Shown: positions 7,654-16,618 of the stretch, piece by piece
How positions within the stretch are numbered: position 1 is the first letter of the stretch
Layout: each line of letters begins with the position of its first letter
NCBI RefSeq assembly: GCF_900637855.1
Contig: NZ_LR134440.1
Location: 1,178,001-1,242,000 of the forward strand
Direction of reading: 5' to 3'
Length of the DNA stretch: 64,000 bases
DNA from: Neisseria animaloris
GTDB taxonomy: Bacteria > Pseudomonadota > Gammaproteobacteria > Burkholderiales > Neisseriaceae
The notes under the pieces: model-generated
Databases searched by the model: none
What the model was told of the DNA's origin: nothing
Seen by the model: only the letters and a program-made list of their open reading frames with translations
Program-made: the position numbers and the translations under genes

Positions 7654-10362
7654 TTACGCCAGAATTTTGCCCACAATCTCGGCAACGTCTTTCGACAAAC
7701 CCTCTTGCGCCTGAATCCGTTGCAGTTGCGCCTTCACCAACCCACGGCGGTTCGGTTCGAGCTTATTGCAGATATTGAACGCCTGCACCAAACGGGCGGC
7801 CACTTGTGGGTTGAAGCGGTCGATTTCCATCACTTTAGCGGCGATAAATTCATAACCGCTACCATCTTCCGCGTGGAAATGCGGCACGTTGCGCGAAAAG
7901 CTGCCCAACAGCGAGCGAGCTTTGTTCGGGTTTTCCAAGCTGAATTTCGGATGGCTTAAGGCCGTCTGAACCTGTTGCAGGGTATCGCTGCGGTGGCTGC
8001 TGCCGATCAGAACGAAATATTTGTCCATCACCAGCGCATCATCGGCATAACGTTCGGCGAATCGGTCGAGCAAACGGTTGCGGCCTTCTTCTTCCAAATG
8101 GTTCACGGTGTTGAGAATACTCATCTCGTGAGTCATATTGCGGGTGAGCTGTTCGTAGCGGGTGGTGTAGTCTTTCAGGCGCGTGCCTTCCAATTTTTCA
8201 ACTGCCGCCGTCTGCGCCCTGAGCTCACTGTCATAAGCAGCCGTGTTAATCATCGAATGACGCTCTTCGCGGATAGTCAGCAGGCGCACGGCTGCCAACA
8301 AGCTGCGTACACCGGCTAATTCGGGATGGTACTCGTAAGGCTTGGCAATGCCGCTGTCTTTTTCCTGCGCCAATGCCCATGTACGCACGGCTGCCAGTTC
8401 GTTGATGCAGGATTTGGCAAGGGTGTTCAGCAAGGCTTCGCGCGCTTGGTAGTAGTGTTGCGGATTGATGTTTTCCGCACCGTCCCACAGCTCGGATTCA
8501 GACGGCACGCCCAACAGTACGGCTTTGAATGCGGGGTCTAAATCCTGTTGCCGCAACACTTGCTTCACCGCCGCAGCCAAACCCTCATGCGCGGGCATGG
8601 CGGTTTGATTCTCAATAGCCTGCAAATTGGCCTGCACTGCGCGGCGGTAAAGGGTTTGACCGGCTTCCCAACGGGCAAAGGCATCAGTATCGTGTGCCAG
8701 CAGTAAGGTTAAATCTTCGTCGCTGTACGGATAATTCAGATGAACCGGCGCACTGAACCCGCGCAGCAGCGACGGCACCACGGCTTCGGTTACACCGTGC
8801 AGCACAAATTCCTGCTCGGCCTGTTGCAACAACAGCACGGCTTCGGTTTGCGCTTCGGCATTTTCAGACGGCCTGAATGCAACCGCTTCGCCTTTGCGGT
8901 TCAGCAAACCGATTTTCACCGGCATCATCATCGGCTGTTTTTCCGCCATATCGGGTGTGGCCGGAACGGTTTGCTTGATGTTGAAAATAAACGTGTTGTC
9001 CGCCTCATTCAGACGGCCTGACACATCCAGCACGGGCGTGCCGGCTTGGCTGTACCACAAGGCGAATTGGTCGAGATTGATACCGTTCGCATCGGCCATT
9101 GCCGCACGGAAATCATCGCAGGTAACCGCCTGCCCGTCGTGGCGTTTGAAATACAGCGCCATGCCTTTCTGAAAACCTTCTTCACCTAGCAAGGTATGAT
9201 ACATACGCACCACTTCCGCGCCTTTTTCATAAACGGTCATGGTGTAGAAGTTGTTCATCTCTTCATAAGAGGCCGGACGGACGGGGTGCGCCGTCGGGCC
9301 GGCATCTTCGGGAAATTGGTGCTGGCGCAGCATACGCACGTTGTCGATACGCCGCACGGCGCGGCTGGCGCGGTCTCCGGAAAATTCCTGATCGCGGAAT
9401 ACGGTGAGGCCTTCTTTAAGCGAAAGTTGAAACCAATCGCGACAGGTTACGCGGTTGCCGGTGTAGTTGTGGAAATATTCGTGCCCGATCACCGATTCGA
9501 TGCCTTCAAAATCAAAGTCGGTGGCGGTACGGCTGTCGGCAAGCACATATTTGGTGTTGAAAATGTTCAAGCCTTTGTTTTCCATCGCACCCATATTGAA
9601 GTCACCCACCGCCACGACCATGTAAATATCCAAATCGTATTCAAGGCCGAAACGGGTTTCGTCCCAACGCATGGCGTTTTTCAGCGATTCTACCGCAAAA
9701 CCGACTTTGCTCTTGTCGGCTTCCGTCGTGTAAAACTCAATCGCTACGTCTTTGCCGCTGTTCGTGGTAAAGGTGTCTGCGGTCAAAGCCAAATCGCCCG
9801 CCACCAAGGCAAACAGATAACTCGGTTTGGCAAACGGATCCAGCCATTTTACCCAATGGCGGCCGTCTGAAAGCTCGCCGCCGTCAATCTTATTACCATT
9901 GGAAAGCAGCACGGGGTAACGTTTTTTGTCCGCCACGATGGTGGTGGTGAATTTCGACATCACATCGGGGCGGTCGGGATAGAACGTGATTTTGCGGAAA
10001 CCTTCCGGCTCGCATTGGGTGAACAGATTGCCGCCCGAAGCATACAAGCCCATCAGTGATTTGTTTTCAGACGGCCTGATGCGTGTTTCGATTTCGAGAA
10101 TAAAGTTTTCAGACGGCACCTGATCGATCGTGAGCTTTTCAGCGGCCAACGTGTAGCTTTCGACGGTTTCGCCGTCGATTTTAATGGAGAGCAACTCTGC
10201 CGAACCGTCCAATACCAAAGGTTCTCCCGATCGCTTCGGCCCTACCACCAAACGTGCTTTAACGGTTGTATGCAGCTCTTGGATGTCAAAATGCAAATCG
10301 GTTTTGCAGATATGGTAAGCAGGAGATTGGTAATCTTTCAGATAATGAACGGTTTTAGCCAT
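7654..10362 (-). CDS. pepN: Aminopeptidase N
   Basis: A 902-residue M1 zinc aminopeptidase that removes N-terminal residues from peptides in the cytoplasm. It shows the exopeptidase motif GAMEN (258-262) and the zinc site [11 protein letters not shown] (294-304), with the third ligand Glu in LKEGLT near 317, then the alpha-helical C-terminal domain. Length is close to E. coli PepN (870). Seven DUS cores lie inside the coding sequence (7961, 8497, 8863, 9008, 9862, 10066, 10108) and are translated as peptides such as RPSEN, LSDGR and VPSE. Monocistronic, with a DUS terminator. Confidence 0.97.
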   Translation of the reverse strand: MAKTVHYLKDYQSPAYHICKTDLHFDIQELHTTVKARLVVGPKRSGEPLVLDGSAELLSIKIDGETVESYTLAAEKLTIDQVPSENFILEIETRIRPSENKSLMGLYASGGNLFTQCEPEGFRKITFYPDRPDVMSKFTTTIVADKKRYPVLLSNGNKIDGGELSDGRHWVKWLDPFAKPSYLFALVAGDLALTADTFTTNSGKDVAIEFYTTEADKSKVGFAVESLKNAMRWDETRFGLEYDLDIYMVVAVGDFNMGAMENKGLNIFNTKYVLADSRTATDFDFEGIESVIGHEYFHNYTGNRVTCRDWFQLSLKEGLTVFRDQEFSGDRASRAVRRIDNVRMLRQHQFPEDAGPTAHPVRPASYEEMNNFYTMTVYEKGAEVVRMYHTLLGEEGFQKGMALYFKRHDGQAVTCDDFRAAMADANGINLDQFALWYSQAGTPVLDVSGRLNEADNTFIFNIKQTVPATPDMAEKQPMMMPVKIGLLNRKGEAVAFRPSENAEAQTEAVLLLQQAEQEFVLHGVTEAVVPSLLRGFSAPVHLNYPYSDEDLTLLLAHDTDAFARWEAGQTLYRRAVQANLQAIENQTAMPAHEGLAAAVKQVLRQQDLDPAFKAVLLGVPSESELWDGAENINPQHYYQAREALLNTLAKSCINELAAVRTWALAQEKDSGIAKPYEYHPELAGVRSLLAAVRLLTIREERHSMINTAAYDSELRAQTAAVEKLEGTRLKDYTTRYEQLTRNMTHEMSILNTVNHLEEEGRNRLLDRFAERYADDALVMDKYFVLIGSSHRSDTLQQVQTALSHPKFSLENPNKARSLLGSFSRNVPHFHAEDGSGYEFIAAKVMEIDRFNPQVAARLVQAFNICNKLEPNRRGLVKAQLQRIQAQEGLSKDVAEIVGKILA

Positions 10363-10463
10363 CGGATTCTCTCTTCATTTCGTTTCGGATGATGCAGAAA
10401 ATGCAGTAAGTAAAGTTGTATAAAGTTATTTTACCTTCTGCATGTAATACCGTTGCTATATGG

Positions 10464-10500
10464 TTTCAGACGGCCTTTATTCAATAGAGGCCGTCTGAAA
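10464..10500. terminator. Inverted DUS pair upstream of pepN
   Basis: TTTCAGACGGCCT...AGGCCGTCTGAAA with an 11-base loop. The two DUS point outward, unlike most terminators here. It lies between two minus-strand genes. Confidence 0.4.
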
Positions 10501-10782
10501 ATACTGTTCAAACCGTGAAAACTTTCCGGCCATATTCAGACGGCCTTCTGGTCATTGCAATGAACCCGAAGCAGGCCGGACATTAAGTAATAGCCATAAA
10601 AATCCATATTTCATGCCGTGTTATTTAGTCTGGAGCCAAAGCAAATGATTTTACCGGCCGGCCAAACGGCAACAGAATCGGTTTTATATCAACCGAACCG
10701 TTTTCAAGCCGTCGCTTTATATGGATTCAATCCATACAATCCTCCTCGTATCCGGTTCACTGCCTGTTCATCCGCCAAAATA

Positions 10783-10817
10783 AAAAAACCGTCTGAAAAC
10801 ATTTCAGACGGTTTTTT
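10783..10817 (-). terminator. Strong terminator of fHbp-like lipoprotein gene A
   Basis: A perfect 15-16 bp stem, AAAAAACCGTCTGAAA facing TTTCAGACGGTTTTTT, with a three-base loop and built-in T tract. It is built on the DUS core, but the usual GGCC edge is AACC, so it is one base short of a good uptake sequence. Confidence 0.85.
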
Positions 10818-10837
10818 CACCAGGGAACAGACTTTAG

Positions 10838-11557
10838 TTATTTTTTATCAATCAATTTACCTGCCACACCGATTTCACCGGTACTGTGATATACCATACC
10901 GCCGATTTCTTCAGCGTTTTCACCGAAGAGAGCCAAGCGATAATCATCGCCCAAATCGGTTTTACCCGCAAAACCTTTACCGCGCAGACCTTCTTGATTG
11001 AACAGAACCGGTCCAAGTTTGGCTTCTTGCAGCGCAATATCTTTGAACTCTTTGAAACCGCTTACTTTACCGCTGCCGATACCTTTATCAAAGTTCACAC
11101 TGTAAGCCAATGCACCTTCTTCCGTGCGGCTGAAGGCCTTACCTTGATAGTTATAAGTACCTTGGGTAGGTAAAACTTGAGTAAACGCACCTCTGATTTT
11201 GTTTACAGTCATCAACAGGGGAGTATCTTGTCCGCCTTTAGGCACGCTGCTCGTGATAATCGAATATTGTTGACGGTAAATGCGGCTGCTTTCACCCGTT
11301 GCATCGTCTGTCAAAGTCAACACTTTGTCTTGCTCCAACTCGGCTACTTTGTAAGCCTTGCCGCCCAAACTGATAGTGAAATTTGCATCATAAGCAGCTG
11401 CTTTAATACCTGGAGTAGCATCTGAAAATTGATTGACTGATACGAACTGTGCAGTGGCGGTAGAAGCAGTTGAGGGAGAACCACCCCCACCTCCGCCGCA
11501 AGCAGCCAAACCGAGTGCAATAATCGTTGCTAAACCGATTTTTTTGTGAATAGACAT
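10838..11557 (-). CDS. Factor H binding protein-like surface lipoprotein A
   Basis: A 239-residue lipoprotein with signal peptide and lipobox LAAC (lipidated Cys20) followed by a flexible GGGGGG/Ser-Thr linker. The mature part follows the layout of neisserial fHbp (GNA1870): an N-terminal barrel half with RIYRQQYSIITS (compare VYKQSHSALTAF) and a C-terminal 8-strand barrel with TYNYQGKAFSRTEEGALAYS, NFDKGIGSGKVSGFKEFKDI and LALFGENAEEIGG, ending TGEIGVAGK (compare IGIAGKQ). It is probably carried to the cell surface by a Slam translocon. Whether it binds factor H is unknown, as the identity looks low. Gene B, 560 bp away, is a paralogue in the same orientation. Confidence 0.78.
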   Translation of the reverse strand: MSIHKKIGLATIIALGLAACGGGGGGSPSTASTATAQFVSVNQFSDATPGIKAAAYDANFTISLGGKAYKVAELEQDKVLTLTDDATGESSRIYRQQYSIITSSVPKGGQDTPLLMTVNKIRGAFTQVLPTQGTYNYQGKAFSRTEEGALAYSVNFDKGIGSGKVSGFKEFKDIALQEAKLGPVLFNQEGLRGKGFAGKTDLGDDYRLALFGENAEEIGGMVYHSTGEIGVAGKLIDKK

Positions 11558-12118
11558 TTCCGTAATCCTCGTATTTGTATTTTCTTAACTATATTTAACA
11601 GTAGCTATTTGCCACAACGCTATATTAGCAATTATCAACATAACTTAACAACCGTTAGGCGAAAATTTATACCGCTCATATGAATTTTATTCTTCATAAA
11701 TATTCATTATGGGTAAAAATTCTAAAAAACGACAAAGCAATATGACAAAAAAATTTTTTCTTATGCATAAATGCATGTATCATTTATATTTTTTAACAAA
11801 AACTATTTTTTAATATTATGCTTTTTTATTTATGATGCTTGTGTTTTAATTACAACACAAACTATTTTTCTCAATAAAAGCTATATCAGACACTATTTTT
11901 CTTTACACTAGTTTTCAGAAATGTCTATTTACTCACAAAAAATTCTCAGCAAATCTATTCGGCAGTCCTCTTAACCGGCCATTCCCAAACAGCCTCGATA
12001 GCATCGTACGTCTCTTAATATAAACCAAAACATAACTGCGACACATTGATAAGTAATTCAAACAACAAAAAAGGCCGTCTGAAATAATTCAAACAGCCCT
12101 TCCGATATACACCGATTG
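11558..12118. other. AT-rich region between the two fHbp-like genes
   Basis: About 560 bp, very AT-rich, with no open frame of interest. It must contain the promoter of lipoprotein gene A on the minus strand. Many homopolymeric A and T runs are present, but no long simple-sequence tract typical of phase variation. The decayed DUS hairpin at 12071-12101 ends gene B. Confidence 0.55.
12071..12101 (-). terminator. Decayed DUS-pair terminator of lipoprotein gene B
   Basis: AAGGCCGTCTGAA faces TTCAAACAGCCCTT with two mismatches, 17 bp past the stop of gene B. The intact arm is still a DUS; the other arm has drifted. Confidence 0.6.
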
Positions 12119-13012
12119 TTATTTTTTACCGGTTACTTTACCGGCAATACCGATTTCACCGGTAGCATGGAACACTTTTCCACCGATTTCTTCAGCATTA
12201 GGACCAAAGAATACCAAACGGTAGTCTTCTTCACGTTTCACCCTATTGCCGTTTTCAACAACAGAGTATTCCGTTTTACCGATAATCCCCTGCGCTTTTT
12301 GCAATCCGCTGCCATCCAATTGATTGTCAATCATCACATTACCGATGCTGCCTTCTTTTAAAACAATATCACTGATTTCTTTAAAACCGCTCACTTTACC
12401 GCTGCCGGTACGTTTATCGAAATTCACACTGTAATCCAGTTTACCTGTTTCAGTACCGCTGAAAGCTTTGCCTTGGTAAGTATAAGTACCTTGAGTAGGC
12501 AATGCTTCCGTCAAATCACCCTTTATCAATCCGATAGTTAGAAGCTGCGGAGTAGTCATACTGGGTTGCCCCAAATAACCTGCAATAATCGAATGATTCT
12601 GACGGTAAGCGCGAATCGTGCCGCCATTATTACTCTTAATAACGCTCAAATTAGATTTCTGAAAATCATCCAATACGATTTTACCGCCGCCCTGATGTGT
12701 GTGTCCGTTGATTGTTACTGAATAATTTTGGGCTTTTTTATGAGTAGGCTTAGAAGCTCGCGGAGTTGGGCCTGGTAAATTGGCGTCCTGATTTGAAGTG
12801 TTACTGCCTGCTTGTTGATTGTTTGTTCCCAGATTTTGAGCACGGCGAAATTGAGGACTACCGGTTGTAGCCGTAGAGCTTGAAGTTGAAGGAGTGGTTG
12901 TGGAAGCAGTAACCGGTTTGTCGCCTCCACCACTACTGCCGCAGGCAGCCAAACCACATATGGCAGATATGAGCATACCTGCCTTTAAACAAACGAAATA
13001 CTTAACTCGCAT
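12119..13012 (-). CDS. Factor H binding protein-like surface lipoprotein B
   Basis: A 297-residue paralogue of lipoprotein A: signal peptide with lipobox LAAC (Cys24), a GSSGGG linker, then about 70 residues rich in Thr, Ser, Asn and Gln that A lacks. The fHbp-like body has IRAYRQNHSIIAGY, TYTYQGKAFSGTETGKLDYS, NFDKRTGSGKVSGFKEISDI and LVFFGPNAEEIGG, ending TGEIGIAGKVTGKK. The long low-complexity linker could hold the barrel away from the membrane. Like A it should be Slam-exported. Ligand unknown; regions between the conserved barrel strands differ from A, so the two may bind different things. Confidence 0.78.
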   Translation of the reverse strand: MRVKYFVCLKAGMLISAICGLAACGSSGGGDKPVTASTTTPSTSSSTATTGSPQFRRAQNLGTNNQQAGSNTSNQDANLPGPTPRASKPTHKKAQNYSVTINGHTHQGGGKIVLDDFQKSNLSVIKSNNGGTIRAYRQNHSIIAGYLGQPSMTTPQLLTIGLIKGDLTEALPTQGTYTYQGKAFSGTETGKLDYSVNFDKRTGSGKVSGFKEISDIVLKEGSIGNVMIDNQLDGSGLQKAQGIIGKTEYSVVENGNRVKREEDYRLVFFGPNAEEIGGKVFHATGEIGIAGKVTGKK

Positions 13013-13267
13013 ACTATTTCCTTAGATATTAAAAACAATGTATCTTACCTATTGAAAAACAATTTAACAACATCTTTGATGTAAAAATAGACCATTTATT
13101 CTAAAAAATGAACACGGAATAGCATAAAAGCATAAAATACCATTGTTCTTTACTTTTGCTATTTTATGTAAACACCTATTTTTCCTTTTTATCCCACCGG
13201 AAAAATCCACCCCGTCCCAACAGGTAATTTGTTACACTTAATACACTTTACTTTACCCCTTCAGCCC

Positions 13268-14926
13268 ATGCTCACTTATACTCCACCAGAAACCCGTACT
13301 GTCGCACCAACCCATGAAAAACCTTGGTTGCTACTGTTGTTGGCATTTGCTTGGCTGTGGCCGGGCATTTTTTCACGTGATTTATGGCATCCTGCAGAAC
13401 CTATGGTATTTACCAGCATTGAAGCTCTGGCAAATCAAGGATCCGTATGGCTGCCAACAGTATTCGAACAACCTTATTTCAAAGTGTCTCCCGTATATTT
13501 ATGGGTTGCAGTATTGTTTCAAAAATTACTCTCCCCTTGGGCCGCTGATGCTTATGCATCTGCGCGTTTTGCCAGCGTAGCATTCACGGCTATCGGGCTG
13601 ACTTGCTGCGGTATGGCCGGGTTCCGCTTTTTAGGCCGCCATCAAGGTCGTAGCGTCGTTTTGATTTTAATCGGCTGCGTCGGCCTGATTACCATGGCGC
13701 ATTTCCTCGGCAGCATGCCGGTAGTATTCGCGGCGTTAGGCATGTGTCTGTATGGATTCTCATTAGCACCCAGTCGGGTAATTATGGCCTCACTGTTACT
13801 GGGGGGCGGTTGGGTTTTATTGTCTCTGTCAGCCGGTTTTTTACTACCGGCCGCCTTGATACTGATGTCGCTGGGATTACTGTTTAACCACCATTGGAGA
13901 AACAAACGCTGCTACATCACATTAATCGGCGCATTTGCCGTTGCCCTTCCTTTGTTGCCGGTGTATCCGTTCGCACTTTATAAAACTAATCCAGAGGCCT
14001 TCGAGTTGTGGCTGCAATATCATGTATTCGGCGAATTTGGCGGCACAGCCTCTTTTCAGACGGCCTTTTCATTAGGCTATTATTTGAAAAACCTGTTATG
14101 GTTTGCTTTACCGGCATGGCCTCTTGCAATATGGACAACCAGCCGAACCAAGCTAACCGAACATCGTTGGGGTATTCTGGCATTGGCATGGCTCAGCACT
14201 ATTGGCATCCTGCTAAGCATTACGCCCCTGCAATTTCAAGACAATCTGATTTGGTTGATGCCTCCTCTCGCCCTTATCGGTGCCGTACAACTAGACGGCC
14301 TAAGGCGGGGGCCGGCAGCATTCTTCAACTGGTTCGGCATCATGACTTTCGGGCTGTTTGCCATCTTTCTATGGATAGGATTTTTTGCCATGAACTACGG
14401 TTGGCCGGCAAAACTTGCCGAACGCTCGCTGTACTTCAGCCCGTACTACACTCCTAAAATCAGCACCGTACCGATGCTGGTTGCTATTTCTTTTACCCCC
14501 GTATGGTTATGGGCCATCACTCGGAAACATATCCGCGGCAGGCAGGCTGTAACCAATTGGGCGGCAGGTGTTACTTTAGTATGGGCGTTGATGATGACAC
14601 TTTTTCTACCTTGGCTTGATGCTGCCAAAAGCCATGCTCCTGTTGTTTCTCAAATGGAAGCAGCTTTATCGCCAGCCTTAAAGCAATCGCTTTCAAACGG
14701 TCAAAACTGCATCAGCATCGACAAAAATGCCACTACTGCTCGTATCGCTTGGACACAATATAGTTCTCTAAAACTGAATGTCGATGATTCCGCCTGCCGT
14801 TACCGCTTAGTTCAACAACCCAAAGACAGTGCCGCTCCCCAAGGCTGGCTACTACTCTGGCAAGGTGCACGCCCGCGCAACAAAGTTGAAGGTTTTGCCC
14901 TACTGGAAAAACTTCCTAAATTCTAA
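13268..14926 (+). CDS. GT39/ArnT-like integral membrane glycosyltransferase
   Basis: A 552-residue polytopic membrane protein with about ten or more hydrophobic segments. The start (FSRDLWHPAEPMVFTSIEAL, then QPYFKVSPVYLWV) follows the first periplasmic loop of the ArnT/PMT glycosyltransferase superfamily, where DLW-x-P-x-E replaces the usual D-E-x-R catalytic signature and EQPYFKVSP corresponds to the K-P-P-L motif. Such enzymes transfer sugars from polyprenyl phosphate to lipid A, protein or glycans in the periplasm. The donor and acceptor are unknown. I chose ATG 13268 over an upstream TTG at 13229; neither has a clear ribosome binding site. Confidence 0.72.
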   Translation: MLTYTPPETRTVAPTHEKPWLLLLLAFAWLWPGIFSRDLWHPAEPMVFTSIEALANQGSVWLPTVFEQPYFKVSPVYLWVAVLFQKLLSPWAADAYASARFASVAFTAIGLTCCGMAGFRFLGRHQGRSVVLILIGCVGLITMAHFLGSMPVVFAALGMCLYGFSLAPSRVIMASLLLGGGWVLLSLSAGFLLPAALILMSLGLLFNHHWRNKRCYITLIGAFAVALPLLPVYPFALYKTNPEAFELWLQYHVFGEFGGTASFQTAFSLGYYLKNLLWFALPAWPLAIWTTSRTKLTEHRWGILALAWLSTIGILLSITPLQFQDNLIWLMPPLALIGAVQLDGLRRGPAAFFNWFGIMTFGLFAIFLWIGFFAMNYGWPAKLAERSLYFSPYYTPKISTVPMLVAISFTPVWLWAITRKHIRGRQAVTNWAAGVTLVWALMMTLFLPWLDAAKSHAPVVSQMEAALSPALKQSLSNGQNCISIDKNATTARIAWTQYSSLKLNVDDSACRYRLVQQPKDSAAPQGWLLLWQGARPRNKVEGFALLEKLPKF

Positions 14927-14992
14927 GCTACCCTATATATATTCCATACTATCCGCCATACGTTTATCCTATAAAGCCTAGGTCTAAATATA

Positions 14993-15025
14993 AAAAGGCC
15001 GTCTGAAAAATTCAGACAGCCTTTT
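14993..15025. terminator. Bidirectional DUS-pair terminator
   Basis: AAAAGGCCGTCTGAA / TTCAGACAGCCTTTT with one mismatch and A/T tracts at both ends, between the convergent membrane protein and cytochrome c peroxidase genes. Confidence 0.8.
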
Positions 15026-15051
15026 ATCTTAACACTAACTTATATTACACA

Positions 15052-16215
15052 TTACTTATTAATGGGGTGTGTTTCCGGCAACGCAGATTCCGGCAATTCC
15101 GGCAATACAAGTGCAGATTCAGGTATCGGAGCAGATAAAGTACCCAAGAATGCTACAATATTATCCACTTCTTCTTTCGATAACTGTTTACCAAGCTGGG
15201 TTTCGCCCATGATGCTGACAGCTTTATCCAACTCCCATACGCTACCGTCGTGGAAATAAGGATAGGTGCGGGCAACATTGCGCAGGCCCGGGGTACGGAA
15301 GAAGAATTTATCGCTTTCGGCTTTAGTTACCTCAAAACGACCTTCATCATGTTTTGTACTACCGGTGTATTTCCAGTAAGGTCCCTTAACCAAACCGAAT
15401 TTTTGGAAAGAATCACCCCCCAAATTTACGCCTGCATGACAAGCAATACAACCATTATTGATAAATGAACGCACACCTCGACGTTCTTTTTCATTCAACG
15501 CATTAACATTACCTTTTAGATACTCGTCCCATTTGGAAGGCGTCAACAAGGTCCGTTCGAATGCGCCAATAGCATTGGTAATGTTAGCAATTGAAATCGC
15601 ACCGTTATTTTCCGGGAAAGCTGCTTTAAACAAGTCAGCATATCCCTGAATAGCAGAAACTTTCTTCTCTACGGCCGCATGGTCAGGCATTGCCATTTCC
15701 ACCGGATTAATCAACGGGCCACCTGCTTGTTCTTCAACTGTTGCGGCACGGCCATCCCAGAACTGGCTACCCAGTAACGCGGCATTTAACACGGTGGGTG
15801 AGTTACGCGGACCAAATTGGCCTTTAAAGCCCTGACTGGTCGGCAGATTGTCAACGCCTGCCGTAGCAAGGTTATGACATGTGTTACAGCTTACGGTGTT
15901 GCCTCGCGATAAACGCGGATCATGCCAAAGTTGCTGACCAAGTTTTACTTGAGCCTCAGTAAATGGATGTATTTTTTGCATTTCCTCACTATTTGGCAAC
16001 GGCTTGAAAATACCTTGGGCCTGCTTCAACAGCTCCAAATCTTCAGATGAAGCATTGCTGTTATCAACAGCAGCAGGCGCAGAGGTTTCCGCAACTGCAG
16101 TTTCTACCGATTGGGAAGCCGCTTGTTCAGCAGTATCAGCAGCTTTTTCTCCACATGCCGAAAGGGCCAATAAAACGGCCATAGCAAGAGAGGCTTTACG
16201 AGTGGTTTGGTTCAT
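15052..16215 (-). CDS. ccp: Di-haem cytochrome c peroxidase, lipoprotein
   Basis: A 387-residue periplasmic peroxidase that reduces hydrogen peroxide with electrons from cytochrome c. The two c-type haem sites are CNTCH (110-114) and CIACH (256-260). The N-terminus is a lipoprotein signal with LSAC (Cys21) and an Ala/Glu/Ser-rich linker, consistent with the membrane-anchored enzyme of Neisseria. The ATG at 16215 has a strong GGAGGA site upstream. The upstream region carries an FNR-like site and a pair of direct repeats (listed separately), which fits the oxygen-limited expression known for neisserial ccp. Confidence 0.95.
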   Translation of the reverse strand: MNQTTRKASLAMAVLLALSACGEKAADTAEQAASQSVETAVAETSAPAAVDNSNASSEDLELLKQAQGIFKPLPNSEEMQKIHPFTEAQVKLGQQLWHDPRLSRGNTVSCNTCHNLATAGVDNLPTSQGFKGQFGPRNSPTVLNAALLGSQFWDGRAATVEEQAGGPLINPVEMAMPDHAAVEKKVSAIQGYADLFKAAFPENNGAISIANITNAIGAFERTLLTPSKWDEYLKGNVNALNEKERRGVRSFINNGCIACHAGVNLGGDSFQKFGLVKGPYWKYTGSTKHDEGRFEVTKAESDKFFFRTPGLRNVARTYPYFHDGSVWELDKAVSIMGETQLGKQLSKEEVDNIVAFLGTLSAPIPESALVLPELPESALPETHPINK

Positions 16216-16257
16216 GAAGATTTCCTCCAAAATAAAACAGTCAAAACAAGTAAATAT

Positions 16258-16304
16258 ATATTTTTATCTACGCTCCCACCATAATGAATATTTTTGTCTA
16301 CGCT
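16258..16304. repeat. Direct repeat pair upstream of ccp
   Basis: Two 17-base copies, ATATTTTTATCTACGCT (16258-16274) and ATATTTTTGTCTACGCT (16288-16304), differ at one base and start exactly 30 bp apart, about three helical turns. They lie 43 bp upstream of the ccp start codon, so they could be tandem operator sites or a duplicated leader segment. Confidence 0.7.
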
Positions 16305-16409
16305 TACCTCCATATTAGAATGCGATCCGTGTCATACGAAACAGAATTGTAATCCGCATAAAATTTATACAAACTTATGGAAGTATAGTGGCATAATATT
16401 TCTCCTTAT

Positions 16410-16423
16410 TTGCCTAAAATCAA
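16410..16423. promoter_or_regulatory. FNR-like site upstream of ccp
   Basis: TTGCCTAAAATCAA matches the FNR consensus TTGAT-N4-ATCAA at eight of ten informative positions. It is about 195 bp upstream of the ccp start, so a long leader or a second site nearer the gene would be needed. Confidence 0.4.
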
Positions 16424-16618
16424 ATTTAAACGCCACCATTAACAATATATATCATTACGATAGTTTTTATTTCAAATCCCGACATACCATTTTCGGTGCA
16501 ATCATGCTTGAAACATTATTAGGACGATCTACTTTCATTTTTCTTACACAAATCGCTTAAAACTTGCACCATAAGCATGATTGTTTTAAAGTGGAAAGCA
16601 ATTTTTCGGGAGAAAAAC

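Larger units (their letters stand above)
10363..10837. other. Intergenic region with several DUS copies
   Basis: About 475 bp without a convincing gene. It holds an inverted DUS pair (10464-10500), a single DUS (10535-10544) and the terminator of the downstream lipoprotein (10783-10817). The open frame 10618-11001 overlaps the lipoprotein gene antisense and is judged a shadow. Confidence 0.55.
16216..16618. other. Divergent ccp / gpsA regulatory region
   Basis: About 400 bp, AT-rich, without genes. It holds the direct repeats at 16258-16304 and the FNR-like palindrome at 16410-16423. gpsA is preceded by CGGGAGAA as ribosome binding site. Confidence 0.6.

Noticed and set aside
10618-11001. 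An open frame antisense to lipoprotein gene A
   Set aside because: It crosses the strong terminator hairpin and the DUS core, and its product has no coherent features.
11558-12118. Phase-variable repeat tract between the lipoprotein genes
   Set aside because: Only short A/T runs are present; no long homopolymer or tandem tetranucleotide repeat is visible.
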